6,340 nt of DNA from Hyphomicrobiales bacterium (GTDB taxonomy: Bacteria > Pseudomonadota > Alphaproteobacteria > Rhizobiales > Rhizobiaceae): the NCBI GenBank assembly GCA_011087745.1, contig JAALLB010000105.1, positions 1-6,340 on the forward strand. Reading direction: 5' to 3'. Below the pieces are notes generated by a model. The model was not told where the DNA came from and searched no databases. It was given only the letters and a program-made list of their open reading frames with translations. Every line of letters begins with the position of its first letter. Within the stretch, counting starts at the first letter, position 1. Shown in pieces: positions 1 through 6,340 of this stretch. The position numbers were made by a program, and so were the translations under genes.

Positions 1-114
1 CATGAAATGTGCTTTTTCATGGGTCAATATCCTGCGCGGCATGATAATGGGCTTGTTGCTCCTGAATTTGAAGAAGTAACCGAGCGATTGGCTGGCGATA
101 AGCTTGAAGAATAA
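1..114 (+). CDS. C-terminal fragment, possibly copper type II ascorbate-dependent monooxygenase
   Basis: Only the last 37 codons and the TAA stop are inside the window; the gene begins upstream. The peptide starts HEMCFFMGQYPARHDNG and ends in an acidic, charged tail (…GDKLEE). The EMC tripeptide followed by a hydrophobic/aromatic strand and a Tyr-Pro resembles the end of the C-terminal domain of the peptidylglycine/dopamine monooxygenase family. In that family the Met of a (D)EMC motif is a ligand of the catalytic CuM copper; here it would be residue 3 of the fragment. This is recalled family resemblance over a short stretch, so the assignment is tentative and no substrate can be proposed. 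The gene converges on recG with a single base between stop codons. The open frame, a clean stop and tight packing against recG support a real gene end even if the family call is wrong. Confidence 0.45.
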   Translation, partial: HEMCFFMGQYPARHDNGLVAPEFEEVTERLAGDKLEE

Positions 115-127
115 ATCAGCCTGCTCG
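81..127. terminator. Split inverted repeat across the convergent gene junction, possible bidirectional terminator
   Basis: Two five-base arms pair on each side of the stop codons: CGAGC (81-85) with GCTCG (123-127), and GGCTG (90-94) with CAGCC (117-121). An asymmetric internal loop separates them (four bases on the left, one on the right) and the apical loop is 22 bases. The structure spans the stops of both converging genes, which is where a shared terminator would be expected. Neither strand has a proper T-run after the stem, so it is not a textbook intrinsic terminator, and the large loop weakens it. It could act with Rho, protect 3' ends, or be chance. Confidence 0.22.
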
Positions 128-2227
128 CAACAATCTCACGGCTTGATCCTGACCAAATAGATACAACAACAGTTTTAGTGCATCTCCCTGAGCACCTTGA
201 AGTTCGGGGTTGGTTTCAATGATCAATTTTGCACCATCTCGTGCCATTTCCAGAATATCAGCATGGTGTTCAAGTTGAGCGAGATTGAAGCCTGGCGTGC
301 CTGATTGTCGAGTTCCTAAAACTTCGCCTTCACCTCGAAGTTTTAGGTCTTCCTCTGCAATACGAAAACCATCTTCTGTCTCTCGCATGATATTTAAACG
401 GGATTCAGCTGTTTCTGAGAGTGGCGTATAATATAAGAGCATGCAGTGTGAAGCTTCTGATCCACGTCCAACTCGGCCGCGTAATTGGTGGAGTTGAGCA
501 AGACCAAAGCGTTCTGCATGTTCAATCACCATGATCGTTGCATCAGGTACATCAACTCCTACTTCAATCACCGTTGTTGCAACCAAAACGCGCGTACGTC
601 CATCCTTAAAATCTGCCATTGCCTGGTTTTTTTCATCAACTGTCATTCGGCCATTGACAAGGCCAACGACACCTTTGCCCATCCGAGATTGCAAGTCCTT
701 GAAACGATCTTCTGCAGCTACTGCCTGTACTTCTTCACTTTCTTCAACAAGTGGACAAATCCAATAAACCTTCTTGTCATGCTGAACTGCTGTATAAACG
801 CGGGCAATTAATTCTTCTATGCGATCAGAGCTTAATGCATTGGTTTGAATGGGTTGGCGTTCGGGTGGCTTTTCATCAAGACGTGAAACCTCCATATCGC
901 CGTAAGCTGTTAAAACGAGGGTTCGAGGAATGGGTGTTGCGGTCATAACCAATACATCTGTGGCATCACCTTTGTCACCAAGCGTTAAACGTTGATGCAC
1001 CCCGAAGCGGTGTTGTTCATCAATAACCGCCAGGCCAAGGCTCTTAAATTCAACTTTGGATTGGAATAAAGCGTGGGTGCCGATAATTAAATCAATCTCA
1101 CCATTCTTTAAACGTTCCAGGGTTTCCCGCTTTTTAGCAGCTTTGTCCTTGCCGGTAAGAAGTTCTATCGTGATACCTATTTGATCACAAAACGGTTTTA
1201 GACTGGCCAAATGCTGACGCGCAAGAATTTCTGTTGGTGCCATAATGCCAGCCTGATCACCGACTTCGATTACCGTAAGTGCTGCAATAAGGGCAACAAT
1301 GGTTTTTCCCGATCCCACATCGCCTTGTAAAAGCCGCAACATGCGTTCTGGTTTTGCGAGATCGTCCGCGATCTCAGCAATTGATCTTGATTGCGCTCCT
1401 GTCAGTGCAAAGGGTAATAGCGGTAAAAGTTTTGAAATTAGTTCATTCGTGCCAATACGTGGTTTGCCAGATGATTTTCGCATTCGCAGTCGTAGCAATG
1501 CCAAGGCCAACTGCCCGGCAAGCAATTCATCATGCGCCAATCTTCTGCGAGCAGGGGTGTTTGGTTCCAGATCTAAGGTATCACGCGGGTTGTGTATTCG
1601 ATCAACGGCTGCATTGAATTGCGGCCAATGTTCACGAGCAATCAAATTATGATCAGCCCATTCTGGCATGGTCGGTAAAGTTTCAACGGTAGTACGAATA
1701 GATTTTGCCATGACTTTGGACGAAAGTCCTGCGGTAACCGGATAAACCGGCTCAAGCAGCGGAAGTTGCACAAATCCTTCTTCACTCACCATGTGATCTG
1801 GGTGAACCATATTAGGTTTGCCGTTAAACCATTCAACTTTACCGCTGACATATCGTGTTTCGCCAACGGGCATCGATTTGCTAAGCCAATCGGACTGGCC
1901 TCTGAAAAAGACCAATGCCATCTCACCAGTTTCGTCATGGACGTTTATGCGATAGGGGATCCGGCGATTTCCTCTTGGCGGTACGTTGTGGCTATCAACC
2001 ACTACCTTAAAGGTTGAAACAACCCCTTCTTGGGCATTTGCGATGCCGGGCTGATTTCTTCTATCAATTACCGAGTGGGGGATATGAAACAATAAATCAG
2101 CAATGCGAGCTGGTTCAGCGTTTTCATTTCCATGAAAAAGCCGGGTCAATGTCTTTGTCAGTTTTGGGCCAATTCCTTCAAGATTGGAAACAGGCACAAA
2201 CAAAGGGTTTAAAAGTTCCGGTCGCAT
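116..2227 (-). CDS. recG: ATP-dependent DNA helicase/translocase RecG
   Basis: RecG is a cytoplasmic double-strand DNA translocase that reverses stalled replication forks and processes branched recombination intermediates and R-loops. Numbering from the TTG codon (704 residues): an N-terminal segment with a helix-hairpin-helix-like LEGIGPKL (17-24); an OB-fold wedge domain at about 70-150; Walker A GDVGSGKT (303-310); DEQH box (404-407); motif III TATPIPRT (420-427); motif V ATTVIEVGVD (551-560); motif VI QLRGRVGR (582-589); and the TRG region after it, including DLKLRGEGEVLGTRQSG (628-644). Length is normal and nothing is broken. The frame opens with TTG (2230-2228) directly followed by ATG (2227-2225). 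I prefer the ATG because a GGAA element (minus strand, 2237-2234) lies six bases before it but only three before the TTG. The gene is divergent from sdhE-mfd and converges on the gene at the left edge. Confidence 0.97.
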   Translation of the reverse strand: MRPELLNPLFVPVSNLEGIGPKLTKTLTRLFHGNENAEPARIADLLFHIPHSVIDRRNQPGIANAQEGVVSTFKVVVDSHNVPPRGNRRIPYRINVHDETGEMALVFFRGQSDWLSKSMPVGETRYVSGKVEWFNGKPNMVHPDHMVSEEGFVQLPLLEPVYPVTAGLSSKVMAKSIRTTVETLPTMPEWADHNLIAREHWPQFNAAVDRIHNPRDTLDLEPNTPARRRLAHDELLAGQLALALLRLRMRKSSGKPRIGTNELISKLLPLLPFALTGAQSRSIAEIADDLAKPERMLRLLQGDVGSGKTIVALIAALTVIEVGDQAGIMAPTEILARQHLASLKPFCDQIGITIELLTGKDKAAKKRETLERLKNGEIDLIIGTHALFQSKVEFKSLGLAVIDEQHRFGVHQRLTLGDKGDATDVLVMTATPIPRTLVLTAYGDMEVSRLDEKPPERQPIQTNALSSDRIEELIARVYTAVQHDKKVYWICPLVEESEEVQAVAAEDRFKDLQSRMGKGVVGLVNGRMTVDEKNQAMADFKDGRTRVLVATTVIEVGVDVPDATIMVIEHAERFGLAQLHQLRGRVGRGSEASHCMLLYYTPLSETAESRLNIMRETEDGFRIAEEDLKLRGEGEVLGTRQSGTPGFNLAQLEHHADILEMARDGAKLIIETNPELQGAQGDALKLLLYLFGQDQAVRLLRAG

Positions 2228-2233
2228 CAAAAT

Positions 2234-2237
2234 TTCC
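2234..2237 (-). promoter_or_regulatory. Weak ribosome binding site for recG
   Basis: GGAA on the minus strand, six bases upstream of the ATG at 2227. It is the only purine-rich Shine-Dalgarno-like element near the start and favours ATG over the adjacent TTG codon. The match is short. Confidence 0.4.
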
Positions 2238-2247
2238 GAAGTTTTGG

Positions 2248-2276
2248 CTGACTTTTCATTATTGTCGCCCTATAAC
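2248..2276 (+). promoter_or_regulatory. Predicted sigma70-type promoter for sdhE-mfd
   Basis: A -35-like CTGACT (2248-2253, four of six matches to TTGACA) and a -10-like TATAAC (2271-2276, five of six matches to TATAAT) are separated by 17 bases. The start of transcription would fall near 2283, giving a leader of about 36 bases before the sdhE ATG. It is the best-placed promoter-like sequence ahead of the two rightward genes. It overlaps the candidate recG promoter on the other strand. Assigned by eye only. Confidence 0.5.
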
Positions 2277-2285
2277 ACAATCCAA
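2258..2285 (-). promoter_or_regulatory. Candidate recG promoter, interleaved with the sdhE promoter
   Basis: On the minus strand, TTGGAT (2285-2280, three of six matches to the -35 consensus) and AATAAT (2263-2258, five of six matches to the -10 consensus) are 16 bases apart. Transcription would begin near 2251, about 24 bases before the recG ATG. The -35 match is poor. Each -10 lies in the spacer of the opposite promoter, so RNA polymerase could hardly occupy both at once. Confidence 0.3.
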
Positions 2286-2318
2286 CACCGATTGAGGCAT
2301 TGAAGCAATAGTTCAACC

Positions 2319-2609
2319 ATGAATGACACAGAAATTGATATTGAAAAACATAATCGTATTAAACGATTAAAGTATCGCGCAAATCATCGTGGTATCAAGG
2401 AGATGGATATTGTCATTGGACGGTTTGCCAATGAAATGCTTGATGAACTTACCGCAGATAATCTTGATCTGTTTGAAAAATTGATGGCGGAACATGATCG
2501 CGATTTGATAATCTGGTTTACGGGTGAACAGGAGTTTCCCGATGATGATACCAGGCCAATGTTTCAAATGGTTTGTGACCACATGAATTCTTATGACTTC
2601 AATCTTTGA
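2319..2609 (+). CDS. sdhE: FAD assembly factor SdhE (succinate dehydrogenase assembly factor 2 family, Sdh5/YgfY)
   Basis: A 96-residue protein of the SdhE/Sdh5 (formerly DUF339) family. Members bind the flavoprotein subunit SdhA in the cytoplasm and promote covalent attachment of FAD, needed for complex II and the TCA cycle. The family signature RGxxE is present as RGIKE (24-28), in the context RLKYRANHRGIKEMD (16-30) and followed by predicted helices and an aromatic IIWFTGEQEFPDD (64-76). Length is typical. The ATG is the only plausible start because an in-frame TGA lies at 2301-2303 with no other start codon in between. No convincing Shine-Dalgarno sequence precedes it. It is the first gene of a probable two-gene unit with mfd, 14 bases downstream. 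The function is unrelated to the DNA repair genes around it, but I associate this neighbourhood with Hyphomicrobiales. Confidence 0.93.
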   Translation: MNDTEIDIEKHNRIKRLKYRANHRGIKEMDIVIGRFANEMLDELTADNLDLFEKLMAEHDRDLIIWFTGEQEFPDDDTRPMFQMVCDHMNSYDFNL

Positions 2610-2623
2610 GCTAATATTATAAC

Positions 2624-5600
2624 ATGCTTACACCCTTACAGCTTCAATCGATTTTTGATGAAGGTATTAATGCCGCGGTTGCAAACATTGCATCTGGCCA
2701 AGAGGGGCTTGTTCTTTCCCAACTTTGTGCGAATGAAAAAGCAGGTAAGGGCATTGTGCATATTTGTGCTAATGCCCAGGAATTGGCCGGTATTGAAGAA
2801 AGCTTGAGCTTCTTTGCTCCCTGGTTAGAGATTGTACATTTACCGGCATGGGATTGTCTGCCCTATGATCGCGTTTCACCCAGCACTCAAACCATTGCCA
2901 GCCGCATTGAGGCATTGAACAGGATTGCCAGTATCAAGCCTGATGACCAATCTGTTTTGGTTCTGACCACTGCAAATGCACTACTTCAAAAACTGGTTCC
3001 TTCCAGCGTATTGGTTAGCCAACAATTCTCCATGGCGCTTGGCAATATTGTTGATATGGACAAGCTGGTAGAGCGACTTGTGGGGGAAGGGTTTGACAGA
3101 ACCTCCACTGTTCGCGAACGCGGTGAATTTGCTGTTCGTGGCGGTATCCTCGACTTGTTTGTGCCGGGTGAGGACGAGCCTATACGGCTAGACTTTTTCG
3201 GCGATACGCTGGAATCCATTCGAAGTTTTGATGCGGTAAGTCAGCTCACGACTGGACAATTAAAAACTTTTTCTTTGCAACCGATGAGTGAGATCAGCCT
3301 TGATGAAGCGGCGATAAAGCGGTTTCGCAAGAATTATATTGAACAATTCGGGGCAGCAACGCGGGACGATGCGCTTTATCAAGCCATAAGCGAAGGGCGA
3401 TGTTTTGCCGGTATGGAACATTGGTTGCCGCTATTTTATGAAGAGCTGGATACGCTTTTTGATTACACTGATGGTTATCAGTTTACCTATGCGCATGATG
3501 TTATTGAGGCGGTGAAATCGCGTGAGGAACAAATCAATGACCATTATCAATCTCGTCAGCAAGCGATAGAAACCAAGATAGATGGCGGTACACCTTATAA
3601 ACCGGTAGTGCCCTTGTCGATTTATCTTTCTGCATTGGAAATTGAGCAAAGACTGACTGTTTTAAGCGGCGTTTCGCTTTCTCCCTATGATCAACCACCA
3701 ACTTCTACCACTCAAGTATTAGACGCCAAGGGTAAGGCCGGGCGCAGTTTTGCGGTTGAGCGCACTGCCGGACAAAATGTGTTTGATGCTGTTGCAGAAC
3801 ATGTTTCATCGGTTCTAGGTGATGGACGAAAAGTATTGATTGCGGCATGGTCGCAAGGATCCAAAGATCGTTTCAGCCAGGTTCTTATGGAGCATGGCTC
3901 AGCCGACCTGGTAAGTATTGAAACCTTCGAGGCTTTCAATTCTTCAAAAAGCAAACTTCCACACATTGCCGTATTGCCGTTGGAAGAAGGTTTTGAAACA
4001 CCGGAATTTGTGGTGATTGCTGAGCAGGATGTTCTGGGAGACAGGCTTGTTCGTCGTACATCAAACCGAAAGCGCGATAAGGATTTCATTGCTGAGGCTT
4101 CCAGTCTTTCAGAAGGTGATATTGTTGTTCACGTTGATCATGGTATTGCCCGGTTTGTTGGGCTTCGAACGATTGAAGCAGCTGGTGCACCACATGATTG
4201 TCTTGAGCTTCGATATGCAGGTGATGACAAATTGTTCCTGCCTGTTGAAAATATTGAGCTGCTGTCTCGCTACGGTAATGCAGATAGTGAGGTCTTGCTT
4301 GATAAACTTGGCGGTGTTGCCTGGCAATCTCGCAAGGCCAAGCTCAAGAAACGCCTGCTGGAGATGGCGGACCAGCTCATAAAGATTGCAGCAGAACGTG
4401 CTCTTAAAACGGCAACAAAACTCGTTGCGCCAGATGGCCTTTATGGTGAGTTTGCTGCTCGCTTCCCGTACGATCAAACTGAAGATCAGATGCGGGCAAT
4501 TGATTCAGTGTTTGATGATCTTTCAGCTGGAACGCCAATGGATCGTCTGGTTTGCGGTGATGTTGGATTTGGTAAAACTGAAGTTGCTCTTCGGGCTGCA
4601 TTCGTTGCTGTTATGGGCGGTAAGCAGGCAGCAATTGTTGTTCCTACAACCTTGCTTGCTCGTCAACATTTCAAAACGTTTACAGACCGCTTCAAAGGTC
4701 TTCCGGTGAATATACGTCACGCCTCACGCCTTGTTGGTAATAAGGAGCTTTCCGATATCAAGAAAGGCCTGGCTGATGGCAGTGTTGATATTGTTGTTGG
4801 AACCCATGCACTATTGGGCAATACAATTGACTTTGATCGACTTGGTTTGCTGGTGATCGATGAAGAGCAACGCTTTGGTGTAAAACACAAAGAGCGTTTG
4901 AAAGAATTGAAATCTGATATTCACGTTCTTACGCTTTCAGCAACACCAATTCCTCGCACATTGCAGCTTGCTCTGACGGGTGTTCGTGAATTGTCCCTGA
5001 TCACCACTGCTCCGGTTGATCGGATGGCTGTGCGGACCTTTATAACGCCATTTGATACGCTTACTGTTCGTGAAGCCTTATTGCGCGAACGATATCGTGG
5101 CGGGCAGAGTTTTTACGTTTGTCCGCGGGTACGCGATCTTGATGAGCGCAGGCAATTTTTGGCTGAGCATGTGCCAGAATTAAAAGTTGCAGTAGCGCAT
5201 GGGCAAATGGCACCGGGCGAACTCGATGATATCATGAATGCATTTTATGACGGGCAAGATGATGTTCTGCTTGCAACCACAATTGTGGAGTCTGGTCTTG
5301 ATATTCCAACAGCCAATACTCTGATTGTTCACCGCGCAGATATGTTTGGCCTTGCACAATTGTATCAATTGCGAGGGCGGGTAGGGCGTTCCAAAACCCG
5401 CGCCTATGCAATCTTCACTTTGCCGGTAAACAAGACCCTTACCGCCACTGCAGAGCGACGTCTTAAAGTATTGCAATCTCTTGATACAGTAGGTGCCGGG
5501 TTTGAACTTGCCAGCCATGATTTGGATATTCGTGGTTCGGGCAATCTGCTGGGCGATCAACAATCTGGTCAAATTCGTGAAGTGGGTTACGAGCTTTATC

Positions 5601-6121
5601 AACAAATGCTTGAAGAAGCCGTTGCCGAATTAAAAGATGGTGATGATTATTCGGCTGAAGAAAAATGGTCACCGCAAATTTCAATTGGCACGGCCGTTCT
5701 TATTCCGGAGAGCTATGTACCTGACCTGCAATTGCGTTTGGGGCTTTACCGACGACTATCGGACATCCGCGAGCCAGAAGAGATTGATGCTTTCGGTGCT
5801 GAGATGATTGACCGGTTTGGCCCGATGCCAGAGGAGGTCGAATATCTATTGAAGATTGTTTACATCAAAGGTCTTTGTTTTACCGCCAATGTGTCAAAAC
5901 TTGATGCTGGGCCAAAGGGAGCAGTGATTGGTTTCCGCAATAATGATTATCAGGCAGCTACCCAATTGGTAGGATATCTGGGCGAGCAGGGCAGTCTGGC
6001 CAAGATACGCCCTGATCAAACAATCTTCCTGTCACGCAATTGGGAAACAGCAGAAAAACGCTTTAAGGGTTCTGCGGTTATTTTAGCAAAGCTTGCGGGG
6101 TTTGTTCGGGACTTGGGGTGA
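2624..6121 (+). CDS. mfd: Transcription-repair coupling factor Mfd
   Basis: Mfd is the cytoplasmic ATPase that binds RNA polymerase stalled at lesions, pushes it off the DNA and recruits UvrA for nucleotide excision repair. The 1165-residue length is normal for the family. Visible domains: UvrB-like N-terminal module (about 1-340, with LPAWDCLPYDRVSPS at 73-87 and GEFAVRGGILDLF at 167-179); CarD-like RNA polymerase interaction domain (about 493-560, GDIVVHVDHGIARFVGL at 498-514); Walker A GDVGFGKT (645-652); DEEQ box (746-749); SATPIPRT (772-779); ATTIVESGLDIP (884-895); QLRGRVGR (915-922); TRG region with DLDIRGSGNLLGDQQSG (966-982); and a C-terminal regulatory domain (about 1015-1120). All motifs are intact. 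The ATG is the only usable start because an in-frame TAA lies at 2612-2614. No Shine-Dalgarno sequence is seen, so translation may be coupled to sdhE. Confidence 0.98.
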   Translation: MLTPLQLQSIFDEGINAAVANIASGQEGLVLSQLCANEKAGKGIVHICANAQELAGIEESLSFFAPWLEIVHLPAWDCLPYDRVSPSTQTIASRIEALNRIASIKPDDQSVLVLTTANALLQKLVPSSVLVSQQFSMALGNIVDMDKLVERLVGEGFDRTSTVRERGEFAVRGGILDLFVPGEDEPIRLDFFGDTLESIRSFDAVSQLTTGQLKTFSLQPMSEISLDEAAIKRFRKNYIEQFGAATRDDALYQAISEGRCFAGMEHWLPLFYEELDTLFDYTDGYQFTYAHDVIEAVKSREEQINDHYQSRQQAIETKIDGGTPYKPVVPLSIYLSALEIEQRLTVLSGVSLSPYDQPPTSTTQVLDAKGKAGRSFAVERTAGQNVFDAVAEHVSSVLGDGRKVLIAAWSQGSKDRFSQVLMEHGSADLVSIETFEAFNSSKSKLPHIAVLPLEEGFETPEFVVIAEQDVLGDRLVRRTSNRKRDKDFIAEASSLSEGDIVVHVDHGIARFVGLRTIEAAGAPHDCLELRYAGDDKLFLPVENIELLSRYGNADSEVLLDKLGGVAWQSRKAKLKKRLLEMADQLIKIAAERALKTATKLVAPDGLYGEFAARFPYDQTEDQMRAIDSVFDDLSAGTPMDRLVCGDVGFGKTEVALRAAFVAVMGGKQAAIVVPTTLLARQHFKTFTDRFKGLPVNIRHASRLVGNKELSDIKKGLADGSVDIVVGTHALLGNTIDFDRLGLLVIDEEQRFGVKHKERLKELKSDIHVLTLSATPIPRTLQLALTGVRELSLITTAPVDRMAVRTFITPFDTLTVREALLRERYRGGQSFYVCPRVRDLDERRQFLAEHVPELKVAVAHGQMAPGELDDIMNAFYDGQDDVLLATTIVESGLDIPTANTLIVHRADMFGLAQLYQLRGRVGRSKTRAYAIFTLPVNKTLTATAERRLKVLQSLDTVGAGFELASHDLDIRGSGNLLGDQQSGQIREVGYELYQQMLEEAVAELKDGDDYSAEEKWSPQISIGTAVLIPESYVPDLQLRLGLYRRLSDIREPEEIDAFGAEMIDRFGPMPEEVEYLLKIVYIKGLCFTANVSKLDAGPKGAVIGFRNNDYQAATQLVGYLGEQGSLAKIRPDQTIFLSRNWETAEKRFKGSAVILAKLAGFVRDLG

Positions 6122-6270
6122 GGTAGAAATATTTGATTTATTGACTGTAATGCTGAGAGAACTGTAATTTTAATCAACGATGCAATGGCTGGTTGTGACC
6201 CAAAGTGGAAATGAATGATTTAAGACAATTATAAAGTTTAAATGTAACTACCCAGCTACTGGCTTTGTCA
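6122..6270. other. AT-rich intergenic region after mfd
   Basis: No credible gene is seen on either strand in these 149 bases; the longest forward ATG-started frame near here is 12 codons (6180-6218). The stretch is clearly more AT-rich than mfd. It contains an 8-base direct repeat ACTGTAAT (6144-6151 and 6161-6168) and a small palindrome CCAG-CTA-CTGG (6252-6262). No hairpin followed by a T-run marks the end of the mfd transcript, so termination is not explained by the sequence. Confidence 0.6.
6141..6168 (+). promoter_or_regulatory. Promoter-like sequence downstream of mfd
   Basis: TTGACT (6141-6146, five of six matches to TTGACA) and TGTAAT (6163-6168, five of six matches to TATAAT) are 16 bases apart on the plus strand, so transcription would begin near 6175. 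The match is at least as good as the promoter proposed for sdhE. No gene follows within the window, so it could serve a small RNA or a gene beyond the right edge, or be chance in AT-rich DNA. Confidence 0.3.
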
Positions 6271-6340
6271 TTTAGGGGCGCGACGATTTGAATCGGCAGG
6301 AAAAGCTTTCTTTCTGCGAGGAAATCTGGCTCTCTGCGCG
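6268..6340 (-). CDS. Possible C-terminal tail of an unidentified leftward gene
   Basis: Composition becomes GC-rich from about 6275 to the right edge, suggesting the edge of a gene. On the minus strand one frame runs in from the edge for 23 codons and stops at TGA (6270-6268). Its peptide is strongly basic, with RFPRRKKAFPADSNRRAPK at the end, like the disordered tails of RNA-binding proteins. Other frames are also open here: a second minus frame ends in TAA at 6274-6272, and a third stays open back to a TGA at about 6180. Neither the frame nor the existence of the gene is secure, and no family is recognised. Confidence 0.2.
   Translation of the reverse strand, partial: AQRARFPRRKKAFPADSNRRAPK

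Noticed and set aside
485..2295. Several open frames of 65-117 codons on the plus strand opposite recG
   Set aside because: They are antisense shadows of an intact RecG frame and none resembles a known protein family.
2593..2623. Promoter-like ATGACT-N16-TATTAT immediately before mfd, also TATAAC touching the ATG
   Set aside because: Transcription would start at or after the mfd ATG, and there is no later in-frame Met until residue 137, so it could not express Mfd. Likely chance in an AT-rich junction.
2986..5684. Several open frames of 65-141 codons overlapping mfd on either strand
   Set aside because: They overlap a fully intact Mfd reading frame, show low-complexity or Cys/Ile-rich translations typical of shadows, and have no start signals.
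6180..6218. Twelve-codon forward frame MQWLVVTQSGNE after the orphan promoter-like element
   Set aside because: Too short, no ribosome binding site, and no leader-peptide features such as a run of one amino acid or an attenuator hairpin.
6252..6262. CCAG-CTA-CTGG hairpin as an mfd or leftward-gene terminator
   Set aside because: Four-base stem with no T-run on either strand; too weak to call.
6284..6295. Palindrome CGATTTGAATCG containing a GAATC (GANTC, CcrM-type) site
   Set aside because: Single short palindrome with a tiny loop, and one GANTC site is expected by chance; no cluster supports regulation.
1..6340. CRISPR arrays, insertion sequences, tRNA or rRNA genes, phage or defence genes
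   Set aside because: No regularly spaced repeats, terminal inverted repeats with a transposase, RNA gene signatures or defence-family proteins were seen; the window is a conserved housekeeping block.

Overview
The window is a compact, housekeeping-type stretch of a bacterial chromosome, most likely alphaproteobacterial. The order recG (leftward), sdhE (rightward), mfd (rightward) is the arrangement I associate with Hyphomicrobiales/Rhizobiales. Base composition looks moderate, roughly mid-40s percent G+C by eye, which is low for soil rhizobia and would suit a marine or otherwise AT-shifted member of the group. The taxonomic guess is inference from gene order and protein style, not from a marker search.

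Layout, left to right. Bases 1-114 hold the 3' end of a rightward gene whose C-terminal peptide resembles the end of copper type II ascorbate-dependent monooxygenases (weak call). It converges on recG (116-2227, minus strand) with one base between the two stop codons. A split inverted repeat straddles that junction. Bases 2228-2318 are a divergent intergenic region with two interleaved promoter-like sequences, one for recG and one for sdhE-mfd. sdhE (2319-2609) encodes the small flavinylation factor for succinate dehydrogenase. Fourteen bases later mfd (2624-6121) encodes a full-length transcription-repair coupling factor. The last 219 bases are AT-rich non-coding sequence with one promoter-like element, followed by a more GC-rich end that may be the tail of a leftward gene.

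Functionally, RecG and Mfd are related SF2 double-strand DNA translocases that share the TRG motif. RecG remodels stalled replication forks and recombination intermediates. Mfd removes stalled RNA polymerase and recruits UvrA. SdhE belongs to respiratory metabolism and appears to share a transcript with mfd. All three complete genes look intact, with every expected catalytic motif present.

I did not find a new biological system here. The items most worth a second look are the possible copper monooxygenase tail next to recG, the interleaved divergent promoters, the hairpin-forming repeat at the convergent junction, the lack of a ribosome binding site before mfd, and the orphan promoter-like element after mfd.
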